NCBI GenBank assembly: GCA_015657605.1
Contig: JACDQO010000182.1
Span: 1 to 13,783 of the forward strand
Source: Limnohabitans sp.
GTDB lineage: Bacteria; Pseudomonadota; Gammaproteobacteria; Burkholderiales; Burkholderiaceae_C
DNA length: 13,783 bases
Reading direction: 5' to 3'
Below are positions 7,355-13,783 of the stretch, piece after piece. Under the pieces are notes generated by a model. It worked only from the letters and a program-made list of their open reading frames with translations, was not told where the DNA came from and searched no databases. Positions within the stretch are counted from its first letter, which is position 1. Each line of letters begins with the position of its first letter. The translations under genes and the position numbers were made by a program.

Positions 7355-8191
7355 ATGAGCGAACCTTCTGCTTTCGGTTTCGGCCAATTTGTGCCGGGTT
7401 TTGATTTTTTACAAAACCTGTCCAAAACCGCCTCGGCCGCCCAGCCCGCAGCGGCGGCGGGCATGCCCGGCATGGCCAGTTGGGTGGCCCCCACGCTCAG
7501 CATTGAAGACATCGACAAACGCATCCAAGAGTTGAAGTCGGTGCTGTTTTGGTTGGAACAAAACACCACGGCGCTCAAAGCCACTATCCAGGCTATGGAA
7601 GTGCAAAAGATGACCTTGACCACCTTGCAAAGCATGAACGTCAACATGGCCGATTTGGCCAAGGCGTTCACAGCCAAGCCCCCGGTCAATGAACCTGCTC
7701 AAGCCGCACCCGCCGACACCGCCATCGCGTCCAAGTCTTCGCTGTTCAGCCCCAAGCCTGCGCCCCAAGCGGCACCCGCACAGCCCACGCCCAACGAAGC
7801 CCCCAAGGCAGAGGCAAGCCCGGCCAGCGAAGCCAAGACCGCTGACTCGGCCAGTCAGCCTGCCGTGGACCCGATGCAATGGTGGGGCGCGTTGACCCAG
7901 CAGTTTCAAGGCATTGCCGCCGCCGCTTTGAAAGATGTGGCGGGCGAAGCCATGAAGGCGGGCATGAGCGCCAAAAACGCCACCGCCAAATCGGCTGCCA
8001 AAGCCAAAGCGCCCCGCAAGCCCAGCGCGTCGTCGACCACCGCTGGGCGTCAACGCGCCAAGCCCGCATCGGCGAAGCCCGCTCAAGCTGCTCAAGCGGG
8101 TGTGAATGCCAAATCGGTCAAGACCGTCTCGGTCAAAAAACCAGCAGCCAAGCCAGCCACTCGGACTGCACGCAAAACCGTTCTGAAATAA
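7355..8191 (+). CDS. phaM: PhaM-like polyhydroxybutyrate granule / nucleoid-binding protein
   Basis: This 278-residue cytoplasmic protein resembles PhaM of Ralstonia/Cupriavidus, which activates PHB synthase PhaC and links PHB granules to the nucleoid. The N-terminal domain (about 10-105) has the family pattern FVPGFDFLQ, WVAPTLSIEDIDKRIQELK, FWLEQN and a helix through MEVQKMTLTTLQSMNVNMADLAKAF. A Pro/Ala-rich linker (about 108-170) leads to an amphipathic segment (DPMQWWGALTQQFQGIA, about 172-188). The tail from about 205 is a Lys/Ala/Pro-rich histone-H1-like stretch expected to bind DNA. The start follows AAGGA with 6 bases spacing. The next gene starts 7 bases after its stop, so the two are likely co-transcribed. 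PHB synthesis genes are not in the window. The low-complexity tail makes similarity there uninformative; the assignment rests on the N-terminal domain. Confidence 0.85.
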   Translation: MSEPSAFGFGQFVPGFDFLQNLSKTASAAQPAAAAGMPGMASWVAPTLSIEDIDKRIQELKSVLFWLEQNTTALKATIQAMEVQKMTLTTLQSMNVNMADLAKAFTAKPPVNEPAQAAPADTAIASKSSLFSPKPAPQAAPAQPTPNEAPKAEASPASEAKTADSASQPAVDPMQWWGALTQQFQGIAAAALKDVAGEAMKAGMSAKNATAKSAAKAKAPRKPSASSTTAGRQRAKPASAKPAQAAQAGVNAKSVKTVSVKKPAAKPATRTARKTVLK

Positions 8192-8198
8192 GTTGTCT

Positions 8199-9445
8199 AT
8201 GAAGTTGTTTCCCTGTGGCCATGCCACGCACCCACAGTGGCGCATGGCCGCAGGCTTGGTCTTGGCGCAATTGCAAGCCCAAATGGAGTTGCCCGATTAC
8301 GCCACTCAACCACGTTTGGGCCTGCTGTACATCACCGACCATTACGCACCCCATGCGCAAGCCCTGCTGGACCATTTGCGGCAAGCCTTGCCCGGTGTGC
8401 CCGATTGGGCGGGGACGGTGGGCATCGGTGTGGCGGTCAGCAACGCCGAATACTTCGATGAGCCCGCCATGGCGCTCATGCTGTGCGACCTGACACCCGA
8501 GCAATACCGGGTGTTTTCTGGCGTGTCGCCGCTGCCTGCGGCATGGGCCGATGCGGCGCTGGTGCATGCAGACCCCCACACACCCGACTTGGCCGAGCTG
8601 ATCGCAGAAATGGCAGGCCGCACACAGCAGGGCTATTTGTTTGGCGGTCTCAGTGCCAGCCGCACGCGCAGCGTGCAGTTCGCGGTGCGGGCCGAAGATG
8701 CCGGCGGATCAGAAGTACACGGTGGCGTGCTTGAAGGCGGTTTGAGCGGGGTGGCTTTTTCGCCAGATGTTTCTTTGATGTCTCGCGTCACACAAGGTTG
8801 TCAGCCGGTTTCACCTGAGCGCGAGATCACGCAAGCGGAAGGCCATGTGGTGCTGCAACTGGCAGGCGAGGCGGCACTCGATGTGATGCTGGCCGATTTG
8901 GGCATCAGCCTGAGCGAGCCCCAAAAGGCCATTGCCGTGGTGCGCTCCACTTTGGTGGGCTTGAGCGCGGCAGGGCATTCTGGCGTGGGCCGCACCGGCC
9001 ATTTGGGCAACGATGTGCGGGTGCGGCACATCATTGGGCTGGACCCTTTGCGCCAAGGCGTGGCCGTCGCAGAAAACTTGGAGCCCGGCATGCTGCTCAC
9101 CTTTTGCCGCCGCGATGTGCAGGCCGCACGGGCCGACTTGGTGCGCGTGTGCGCCGAAATCCGCGAAGAATTAGAGCCCGAGACGCTGTCCATCGAAGCC
9201 ATTCACGCGCTCAGCGACAACCCCTTGCCCTCACTGCCCACGGCGGGCCCACGCATTGCTGGGGCGGTGTATGTGAGTTGCACCGGACGAGGCGGCCCGC
9301 ATTTTGGGGCCCCAGCGCCGAGTTGCAGATCATTCGCCACGCTTTGGGCGATGTGCCCTTGGTGGGATTTTTCGCTGCAGGCGAAATCGCCCGCAACCAG
9401 TTGTACGGCTACACCGGGGTGTTGACGGTGTTCACAACGCCTTGA
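8199..9445 (+). CDS. FIST N- and C-domain sensor protein, frameshifted near the 3' end
   Basis: This encodes a FIST-domain protein of about 415 residues; FIST modules are thought to bind small ligands such as amino acids in signalling proteins, here without an attached output domain. Early landmarks are LGLLYITDHYAP and GTVGIGVAV, then FGGLSASRTR, GGVLEGGLSGVAFS and, in FIST_C, GHLGNDVRVRHIIGLDP. The first frame stays good to GRGGPHFG (about 9308), then turns into non-family sequence ending at 9425. The family-like ending PSAELQIIRHALGDVPLVGFFAAGEIARNQLYGYTGVLTVF continues in another frame, stopping at 9443-9445. One base appears lost within TTTTGGGGCCCC (9302-9313). Either the gene recently mutated or the sequence has a homopolymer error. 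The ATG at 8199 is preferred over an in-frame TTG at 8193. It directly follows phaM. Confidence 0.82.
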
Positions 9446-9470
9446 GCTGAAGGCATGGCACCAGACGGCC

Positions 9471-10379
9471 TCAGGCCAGTGGCCATTTGCGCCGACCGAC
9501 CTCTTGGATCATGTGCTTTTTGAAAGCCAAGGCCAAAGGCGACAGTTTTTTGCTGGCCGGGTACACGATGTGCCAAGCCGACGACACCGGGAAGCCCTCG
9601 ATGTCGATCACACTCACACCGTTTTCTTTTTTATGACCGTGCAAAGCATGGCGTGACACCACGCCCAAGCCCAAGCCGCCAGCCACCGACTCCTTGACGG
9701 CTTCATTGCTGCCCAACTCCAACCGCACGTCAGGGCGGAACCTCATCTTGCGGAAAAACTGGTCAGCGGCCATGCGGGTGCCCGAGCCTTTTTCGCGGAC
9801 GATGAAGCGGCGCTGGGTCAACTCGTGCAAACTGATCTGCGTGCGTTTGGCCAAGGGGTCTGCATTGGGCGCAATCAGCACAATCGGATTGGGCATGAAG
9901 GCCTCGTCCCCCAGATCCATGTCTTTGGGAGGCATGGACATGATGTACAGATCGTCCAGGTTTTCACGCAAGCGGTGCACCACGCCATCGCGGTTCAAAA
10001 TTTCGAGAGACACATCGATGGCCGGGTGTTTGGTGCAAAAACTGCCAATCAAATGCGGCATGAAGTACTTGGCCGTGCTGACCACCGCCACCCGCAACTT
10101 GCCCCGCGACAGGCCTTTGGCAGCATCGACGTTTTGCTCAAACGCATCCCAGGTCTGCGCCACCGCGCGCGCAGTGACGGCGAGTTCTTTGCCCACGTCT
10201 GTGAGGTAAATCTTTTTGCCGATCACCTCGTAGAGCGCCAAACCCACTGACGAGCTCATCTCTTTGAGTTGCATGGAGGCCGTGGGTTGGGTCACATGCA
10301 TCACCTTAGCCGCTGCACTCACGCTGCCTGTTTCAGCCAATGCCAAGAACAAACGCAGCTGACGAAACGTGACATTCAT
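9471..10379 (-). CDS. LysR-type transcriptional regulator, CbbR/CmpR-like
   Basis: This 302-residue LysR-type regulator has a winged-helix DNA-binding domain at about 1-64 (FRQLRLFLALAETGSVSAAA, then HVTQPTASMQLKEM) and an effector-binding domain from about 93 (GKLRVAVVSTAKYFMPHLI) to the end. The N-terminus resembles regulators of carbon fixation and bicarbonate uptake (CbbR, CmpR). It is transcribed away from the SbtA-like bicarbonate transporter with an 83-base gap, the classic arrangement in which a LysR protein controls its divergent neighbour and itself. It probably senses a carbon metabolite and activates sbtA. The ligand is not visible. Its 3' end lies 25 bases from the convergent FIST gene. 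A member of another LysR subgroup cannot be excluded. Confidence 0.9.
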   Translation of the reverse strand: MNVTFRQLRLFLALAETGSVSAAAKVMHVTQPTASMQLKEMSSSVGLALYEVIGKKIYLTDVGKELAVTARAVAQTWDAFEQNVDAAKGLSRGKLRVAVVSTAKYFMPHLIGSFCTKHPAIDVSLEILNRDGVVHRLRENLDDLYIMSMPPKDMDLGDEAFMPNPIVLIAPNADPLAKRTQISLHELTQRRFIVREKGSGTRMAADQFFRKMRFRPDVRLELGSNEAVKESVAGGLGLGVVSRHALHGHKKENGVSVIDIEGFPVSSAWHIVYPASKKLSPLALAFKKHMIQEVGRRKWPLA

Positions 10380-10415
10380 AGATTTTTACCTATAGCTGGC
10401 TGTACCAGAATCGAT

Positions 10416-10444
10416 TTTACAAGCATGAGCCATATTTCTATGAT
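10416..10444 (+). promoter_or_regulatory. Predicted sigma-70-type promoter of the SbtA-like gene
   Basis: TTTACA (10416-10421) and TATGAT (10439-10444) are separated by 17 bases, each one mismatch from the -35 and -10 consensus. Transcription would start near 10451, right at the AAGGA ribosome-binding site (10451-10455) 7 bases before the ATG at 10463, giving a very short leader. The upstream part of the gap (10380-10415) is free for LysR binding; a small dyad CTGG-N5-CCAG sits at 10396-10408. There is no experimental support. Confidence 0.5.
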
Positions 10445-10462
10445 CGCGCCAAGGAATAACAA

Positions 10463-11455
10463 ATGCAAAACCTGATCGATCCCGCCATTCTCTTTTTCAT
10501 CTTTGGCGTGCTGGCTGGCACCGTCAAATCGAACCTTGAAATCCCTCCCGCCATTTCCCGCTTTTTGTCGCTTTACCTCTTGATGGCCTTGGGCCTCAAA
10601 GGCGGCTTTGCACTTTCACAATCGGGCTTGACCGCCAACGTGGGCATCAGCTTGGCCGCCGCCGTCGGCCTGGCCATCGTCATCCCACTGATCGGTTACA
10701 CCCTCTTGCGCCGCTTTGTGTCGGGTTTTGATGCCGCGGCCGTCGCTGCCACTTACGGATCGGTCAGTGCGGTCACTTTTGTCACCGCTGTTCAATTCTT
10801 GGAAAACCAAGACATTGCCTATGGCGGCCACATGGCTGCAGCGATGGCTTTGATGGAGTCGCCCGCCATCATCTTGGCCGTGGTGTTTGCCAATTCGTTG
10901 CGCCAAAAAGCGGCCAAAGGTGCCGTGGCGACAGCCGATGGCGCACAGGCACCCAAAACCGGTGTGTCGGTGGGCAAGATCCTGCACGAGTCCTTCACCG
11001 ACGGCGCGCAATTGCTGCTGTTGGGCGCCATGGCGATTGGCATGATCACCGGCGACGCAGGCAAAGCGGCCATGCAGCCGTTCTCAGTCGACCTGTTCAA
11101 AGGCATGCTGGCTTTCTTCTTGCTCGACATGGGCTTGATGGCGGCGCGCAATCTACCCCAGGTCAAGGGCAAGTCGCCTGTGTTGGTGGCATACGCCATC
11201 GTGGGCCCCATCGTGCACGCCTCGCTGGCTTTGGGACTGGCATTTCTGCTAAATTTATCGGCTGGTGATGGTGCCCTGCTCATGGTTTTGGCAGCCAGTG
11301 CGTCTTACATTGCAGTCCCGGCGGTGCTGCGCTACGCACTGCCTGAGGCCAACCCCTCGCTTTATTTCGGTCTGAGTCTGGGCATCACTTTTCCCTTGAA
11401 CATTGTGTTCGGAATCCCCATTTATGTGGCGGTGGCCCAAGGGGTTCTGATGTAA
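10463..11455 (+). CDS. sbtA: SbtA-family sodium-dependent bicarbonate transporter
   Basis: This 330-residue inner-membrane protein is of the SbtA family, which imports bicarbonate with sodium; first known from cyanobacteria but found in many bacteria. It has two inverted halves of hydrophobic helices. The first contains PPAISRFLSLYLLMALGLKGGFAL and YGSVSAVTFVTAVQFLE, matching the family's GLxGG and GSVS/GAVSGS substrate-site region. The second contains VGPIVHASLALGLAF and LAASASYIAVPAVLRYALPEANPSLYFG, the counterpart site. A cytoplasmic loop (about 146-172) links the halves and is shorter than in cyanobacterial SbtA. The start has AAGGA 7 bases upstream. Cyanobacterial sbtA is usually followed by the PII-like regulator sbtB; here a DUF6671 gene follows after 7 bases. 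It is divergent from a LysR regulator. Bicarbonate as substrate is inferred from the family. Confidence 0.9.
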   Translation: MQNLIDPAILFFIFGVLAGTVKSNLEIPPAISRFLSLYLLMALGLKGGFALSQSGLTANVGISLAAAVGLAIVIPLIGYTLLRRFVSGFDAAAVAATYGSVSAVTFVTAVQFLENQDIAYGGHMAAAMALMESPAIILAVVFANSLRQKAAKGAVATADGAQAPKTGVSVGKILHESFTDGAQLLLLGAMAIGMITGDAGKAAMQPFSVDLFKGMLAFFLLDMGLMAARNLPQVKGKSPVLVAYAIVGPIVHASLALGLAFLLNLSAGDGALLMVLAASASYIAVPAVLRYALPEANPSLYFGLSLGITFPLNIVFGIPIYVAVAQGVLM

Positions 11456-11462
11456 GGCTTGC

Positions 11463-12320
11463 ATGGACAGATCGACAAAGAGCGCTCATCTGGCTCGCCG
11501 TGTTGCATTTCTCACGCAACACGGCAAACAAGATTTGGTGAAGACCCCTCTGGAATCCGCCTTGGGCTGTGAGCTGGTTCACACCGACGCCTTTGATACC
11601 GACCAGCTGGGCACTTACACCCGCGAAATCGCTCGGCCTGGTTCTCAACTTGATGCAGCACGTCGCAAGGCCCAAATCGGCATGGCCCTGACGGGTGCCC
11701 CGATCGGCATCGCCAGCGAGGGCTCTTTTGGGTCTGACCCCTTTGGCGGCTTCATGCCCTGGAACACCGAGCTGCTGCTGTGGGTCGACCCGGCCCATGA
11801 TCTCGAAGTCACCGGCTTCGCCCACGGCCCCGCGCAAAGCCTGCACAGGACCGTCACCGACGTGGACGAGTTGATGCGGTTTGCCCAAGAGGCCAAGTTT
11901 CCCGGGCACCACCTGGTGATGCGGCCTGACCACGAAGACCATTTGGACATCGTCAAAAACATCCACGACGAAAAGACCCTGCTACGGGTGTTTGCCCAAC
12001 TTCAAGCGCAATCGGTCAGTGGCAAGGTGTTCGTCGAAAACGACCTGCGCGCGTTTTGCAACCCCACCAGACAAGCGCTCATCCGCAAGGCTTGCGACGA
12101 TTTGATCCTCAAATTGCGATCGACATGCCCACAATGCCAAAGCCCCGGTTTTTGGATTCAATCGAACATTGCAGGCTTGCCTTGCAGAGCCTGTGGCCAA
12201 AAGACACGGCTACCCGTTGCGCAGGTATGGCACTGCAAGTCATGCCAGCACGAAGAGCAACGCACCCTGTCTTCGGAGCCTTGGGCTGACCCGAGCCGCT
12301 GCGACTTTTGCAACCCTTGA
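11463..12320 (+). CDS. DUF6671 family protein with C-terminal zinc-ribbon Cys pairs
   Basis: This 285-residue soluble protein of unknown function resembles the DUF6671 family. The N-terminal two thirds carry LTQHGKQDLV, the DTDQLGTYTREI segment (45-56), the stretch ARRKAQIGM and the IASEGSFGSDPF motif (83-94), which are conserved-looking and rich in acidic and Ser/Thr residues. The C-terminus has four Cys pairs: CPQC (222-225), CRAC (241-244), CKSC (258-261) and CDFC (280-283), spaced like two zinc-binding ribbons. No signal peptide or membrane segment is visible. It starts 7 bases after the sbtA stop with no terminator between, so it is very likely co-transcribed and may act with or regulate the transporter. 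Its biochemical activity is unknown. Confidence 0.8.
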   Translation: MDRSTKSAHLARRVAFLTQHGKQDLVKTPLESALGCELVHTDAFDTDQLGTYTREIARPGSQLDAARRKAQIGMALTGAPIGIASEGSFGSDPFGGFMPWNTELLLWVDPAHDLEVTGFAHGPAQSLHRTVTDVDELMRFAQEAKFPGHHLVMRPDHEDHLDIVKNIHDEKTLLRVFAQLQAQSVSGKVFVENDLRAFCNPTRQALIRKACDDLILKLRSTCPQCQSPGFWIQSNIAGLPCRACGQKTRLPVAQVWHCKSCQHEEQRTLSSEPWADPSRCDFCNP

Positions 12321-12321
12321 T

Positions 12322-12348
12322 GCTCTGAGACAGCGCTTGGTTCAGAGC
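12322..12348. terminator. Inverted repeat between convergent genes, possible bidirectional terminator
   Basis: GCTCTGA (12322-12328) and TCAGAGC (12342-12348) form a perfect 7-base stem with a 13-base loop, placed between the DUF6671 stop (12320) and the end of the convergent short-chain dehydrogenase gene, whose stop codon (12342-12344) is part of the stem. No T-run follows on either strand, so if it terminates transcription it is not a textbook intrinsic terminator. The position supports the role; the sequence only partly does. Confidence 0.35.
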
Positions 12349-13043
12349 GAACGCATCAATCCACCATCGATGCGCAAGCTTTGGCCGGTGATGTAGGCCG
12401 CGCCTTCTGAGGCCAAAAAAGCAATCGTGGCGGCCACTTCTTCGCTCGTGCCATAACGCTGCATGGGCACACTTTGGCGGCGCTGTTCCTGAGCGGGCAG
12501 GCTGTCGATCCACCCGGGCAGCACGTTGTTCATGCGCACCTTGTGCACGGCATGCTCGTCGGCAAACAGTTTGGTGAAGGCGGCCAAGCCTGCGCGCGCC
12601 ACGGCTGAGGTCGGGAACATCGAACTGGGCTCGACCACCCAGGCGGTGGAGATGTTGACGATGGACCCCGCCTTTTGCTGAACCATGATGGGCGCCACCA
12701 GCCGCACGGCGCGCACCACGTTCATGAAATACATGTCCATGCCCAAATGCCACTGCGCATCGGTCAATTCCAGCAAAGGGCCCTTGGGGCCATGGCCTGC
12801 GCTGTTGACCAGCACGTCGATGCGGCCCCAACGCGCCATGGTTTGATCGACCAGTTTTTGCAGGTCTTCGCTCGATTGGTTGGAGCCCGTCAGGCCAATG
12901 CCCCCCAACTCGCGCCCCAGCGCCTCGCCCTTGCCGGACGAAGACATGACCGCCACCTGAAAACCATCTTGCGCCAGCTTGCGGGCCGCCGCCGCGCCCA
13001 TGCCACTGCCACCGCCCACCACCATCGCCACTTTGTTGTTCAT
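12342..13043 (-). CDS. Atypical short-chain dehydrogenase/reductase lacking the Tyr-Lys dyad
   Basis: This 233-residue SDR-family protein has a Rossmann nucleotide-binding domain: VGGGSGMG at 9-16 corresponds to TGxxxGxG with the Thr replaced by Val, and NSAG is at 80-83. The ATG at 13043 is chosen because an AGGAG lies 7 bases upstream and the Rossmann strand begins right after it. The catalytic Ser is present (S132 in NISTAW), but the YxxxK dyad is missing: the aligned stretch is FPTSAVARAGL (143-153), with Thr/Ser at the Tyr position and Arg150 at the Lys position. MNNVLPGWIDSLP (171-183) and the C-terminal GQSLRIDGG are family-typical. It may bind NAD(P)(H) without standard oxidoreductase chemistry, or use other residues. 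The start overlaps the stop of the RND gene by four bases. The substrate is unknown. Confidence 0.88.
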   Translation of the reverse strand: MNNKVAMVVGGGSGMGAAAARKLAQDGFQVAVMSSSGKGEALGRELGGIGLTGSNQSSEDLQKLVDQTMARWGRIDVLVNSAGHGPKGPLLELTDAQWHLGMDMYFMNVVRAVRLVAPIMVQQKAGSIVNISTAWVVEPSSMFPTSAVARAGLAAFTKLFADEHAVHKVRMNNVLPGWIDSLPAQEQRRQSVPMQRYGTSEEVAATIAFLASEGAAYITGQSLRIDGGLMRSL

Positions 13044-13783
13044 GCTTTGCTCCTTGTTTGTGTCAGTTTTCTGAACATCTTGCCAGACCACTGGCCCAAA
13101 TCATCCAGGTAGGTGAACACCACCGGGATCACCAGCAAGCTGAGCACGGTGCTGGTGAGCAAGCCACCGATCACGGCAATCGCCATGGGCGAGCGGAAGC
13201 TCGCGTCGGCTGCGCCCCAGCCCACGGCAATGGGCAGCATGCCCGCACCCATGGCAATGGTGGTCATGACAATCGGCCGGGCGCGTTTGTGGCAAGCGTC
13301 CAGCAGCGCATCCCAGCGGCTCATGCCGGGCACAGCGGGGCGATCGCCCTCGGCGGGTTTGCCGCGCCGCGCCTCTATCGCGTACTCCACCAACAAAATC
13401 GAGTTTTTGGTGGCGATGCCCATGAGCATGATCAGGCCAATCAGCGAGGGCATAGAAAAGCTTTTGTCTGCGATCAGAAGGCCGACAAACGCGCCGCCCA
13501 AAGACAGCGGCAGCGCCGCCAAAATCGTGATGGGGTGCAAGAAGCCTTTGAACAACAACACCAGCACGATGTAGATGCACAACACGCCAATCATCATGGC
13601 CAGGCCAAAGCTGGCAAAGAGTTCGCCCATCACTTCAGCATCGCCCACTTCCACCACTTTGACGCCCGGCGGCAAGCTTTGCAGCGCAGGCAGCTTTTGC
13701 ACCGCAGCTGTCACGTCACCCAGCGGCATGCCCGACAGCTCGATCTCGAAGTTGATGTTGCGCTGGCGGTCGTAGCGGTCGAT
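13040..13783 (-). CDS. RND-family efflux pump inner-membrane subunit, C-terminal part (5' end outside window)
   Basis: The last 247 residues of an AcrB/HAE1-type RND transporter, the proton-driven inner-membrane pump of a tripartite efflux system. The frame is open to the window edge, beginning IDRYDRQRNINFEIELSG; the ATG at 13729 is internal. Visible parts are the end of the second periplasmic loop, then five transmembrane segments including GLAMMIGVLCIYIVLVLLF, HPITILAALPLSLGGAFVGLL and GLIMLMGIATKNSILLVEYA, whose Lys in ATKN matches the proton-relay Lys of AcrB transmembrane helix 10. RARPIVMTTIAMGAGMLPIA is the family signature of helix 11. The Asp pair of helix 4 lies outside. The stop TGA overlaps the ATG of the SDR gene, so the SDR is coupled to it. 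Substrate class (drug, solvent or other) cannot be told from this part. Confidence 0.93.
   Translation of the reverse strand: MDRYDRQRNINFEIELSGMPLGDVTAAVQKLPALQSLPPGVKVVEVGDAEVMGELFASFGLAMMIGVLCIYIVLVLLFKGFLHPITILAALPLSLGGAFVGLLIADKSFSMPSLIGLIMLMGIATKNSILLVEYAIEARRGKPAEGDRPAVPGMSRWDALLDACHKRARPIVMTTIAMGAGMLPIAVGWGAADASFRSPMAIAVIGGLLTSTVLSLLVIPVVFTYLDDLGQWSGKMFRKLTQTRSKA

Noticed and set aside
7409..8245. A 278-codon minus-strand frame opposite phaM
   Set aside because: Gly/Arg/Leu-rich shadow of the Ala/Lys/Pro-rich PhaM coding sequence.
9300..9316. Programmed -1 frameshift in the FIST gene
   Set aside because: The sequence does not fit a proper X-XXY-YYZ slippery heptamer in the zero frame, and FIST proteins are not known to need one; mutation or sequence error is simpler.
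9446..9480. Possible terminator between the convergent FIST and LysR genes
   Set aside because: Only a GGCC-TCA-GGCC mini-hairpin is visible, without a T-run.
11463..12320. Treating the gene after sbtA as the PII-like regulator SbtB
   Set aside because: It is much longer than a PII protein, shows no T-loop pattern, and carries four CxxC pairs and DUF6671-like motifs.
1..13783. Search by eye for CRISPR repeats, tRNAs, insertion sequences, phage or defence genes
   Set aside because: No regular direct repeats, cloverleaf-like stretches, transposase motifs or phage structural proteins were seen.

Overview
The window looks like chromosomal DNA of a betaproteobacterium of the order Burkholderiales, probably Comamonadaceae-like. 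This is inferred from the moderately high GC content, the PhaM-type PHB granule protein, the sbp-cysT-cysW-cysA gene order and the style of the TonB-receptor cluster. Nothing in the sequence fixes the genus. Coding density is high. I saw no tRNA, rRNA, CRISPR array, insertion sequence or transposase.

Layout, left to right. (1) 1-2972: the 3' part of a TonB-dependent receptor gene, then a sialidase-like (Asp-box) periplasmic protein with Cys/His motifs, then a His-rich thioredoxin-fold protein. The reading frames overlap, so this is one translationally coupled outer-membrane/periplasm operon. (2) 2973-3393: a non-coding gap. It holds a decayed 45-codon relic of a second sulfate-binding-protein gene (start and end of the protein joined, middle lost, one amber codon), a perfect palindrome, and two mutually exclusive leader hairpins. 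(3) 3394-7265: an intact sulfate/thiosulfate ABC importer, sbp-cysT-cysW-cysA. (4) 7355-9445: a PhaM-like PHB granule/nucleoid protein and a FIST-domain sensor protein whose last ~45 codons are separated by a one-base frameshift.

(5) 9471-12320: a LysR-type regulator transcribed away from an SbtA-like sodium-dependent bicarbonate transporter, which is followed 7 bases later by a DUF6671 zinc-ribbon protein. A good sigma-70-type promoter is visible in the divergent gap. (6) 12342-13783, minus strand: the C-terminal third of an RND efflux pump, overlapping by four bases an atypical short-chain dehydrogenase that lacks the usual catalytic Tyr and Lys.

Functionally the window mixes nutrient acquisition (TonB-dependent uptake of an unknown, possibly metal-containing substrate; sulfate; bicarbonate) with carbon storage (PhaM) and efflux. 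The least ordinary points are the sulfate-binding relic and structured leader ahead of sbp, the receptor/Asp-box/thioredoxin triad, the SbtA-DUF6671 pairing without an adjacent PII-like partner, and the SDR without its catalytic dyad. I did not find a clearly new multi-gene defence or mobile system.
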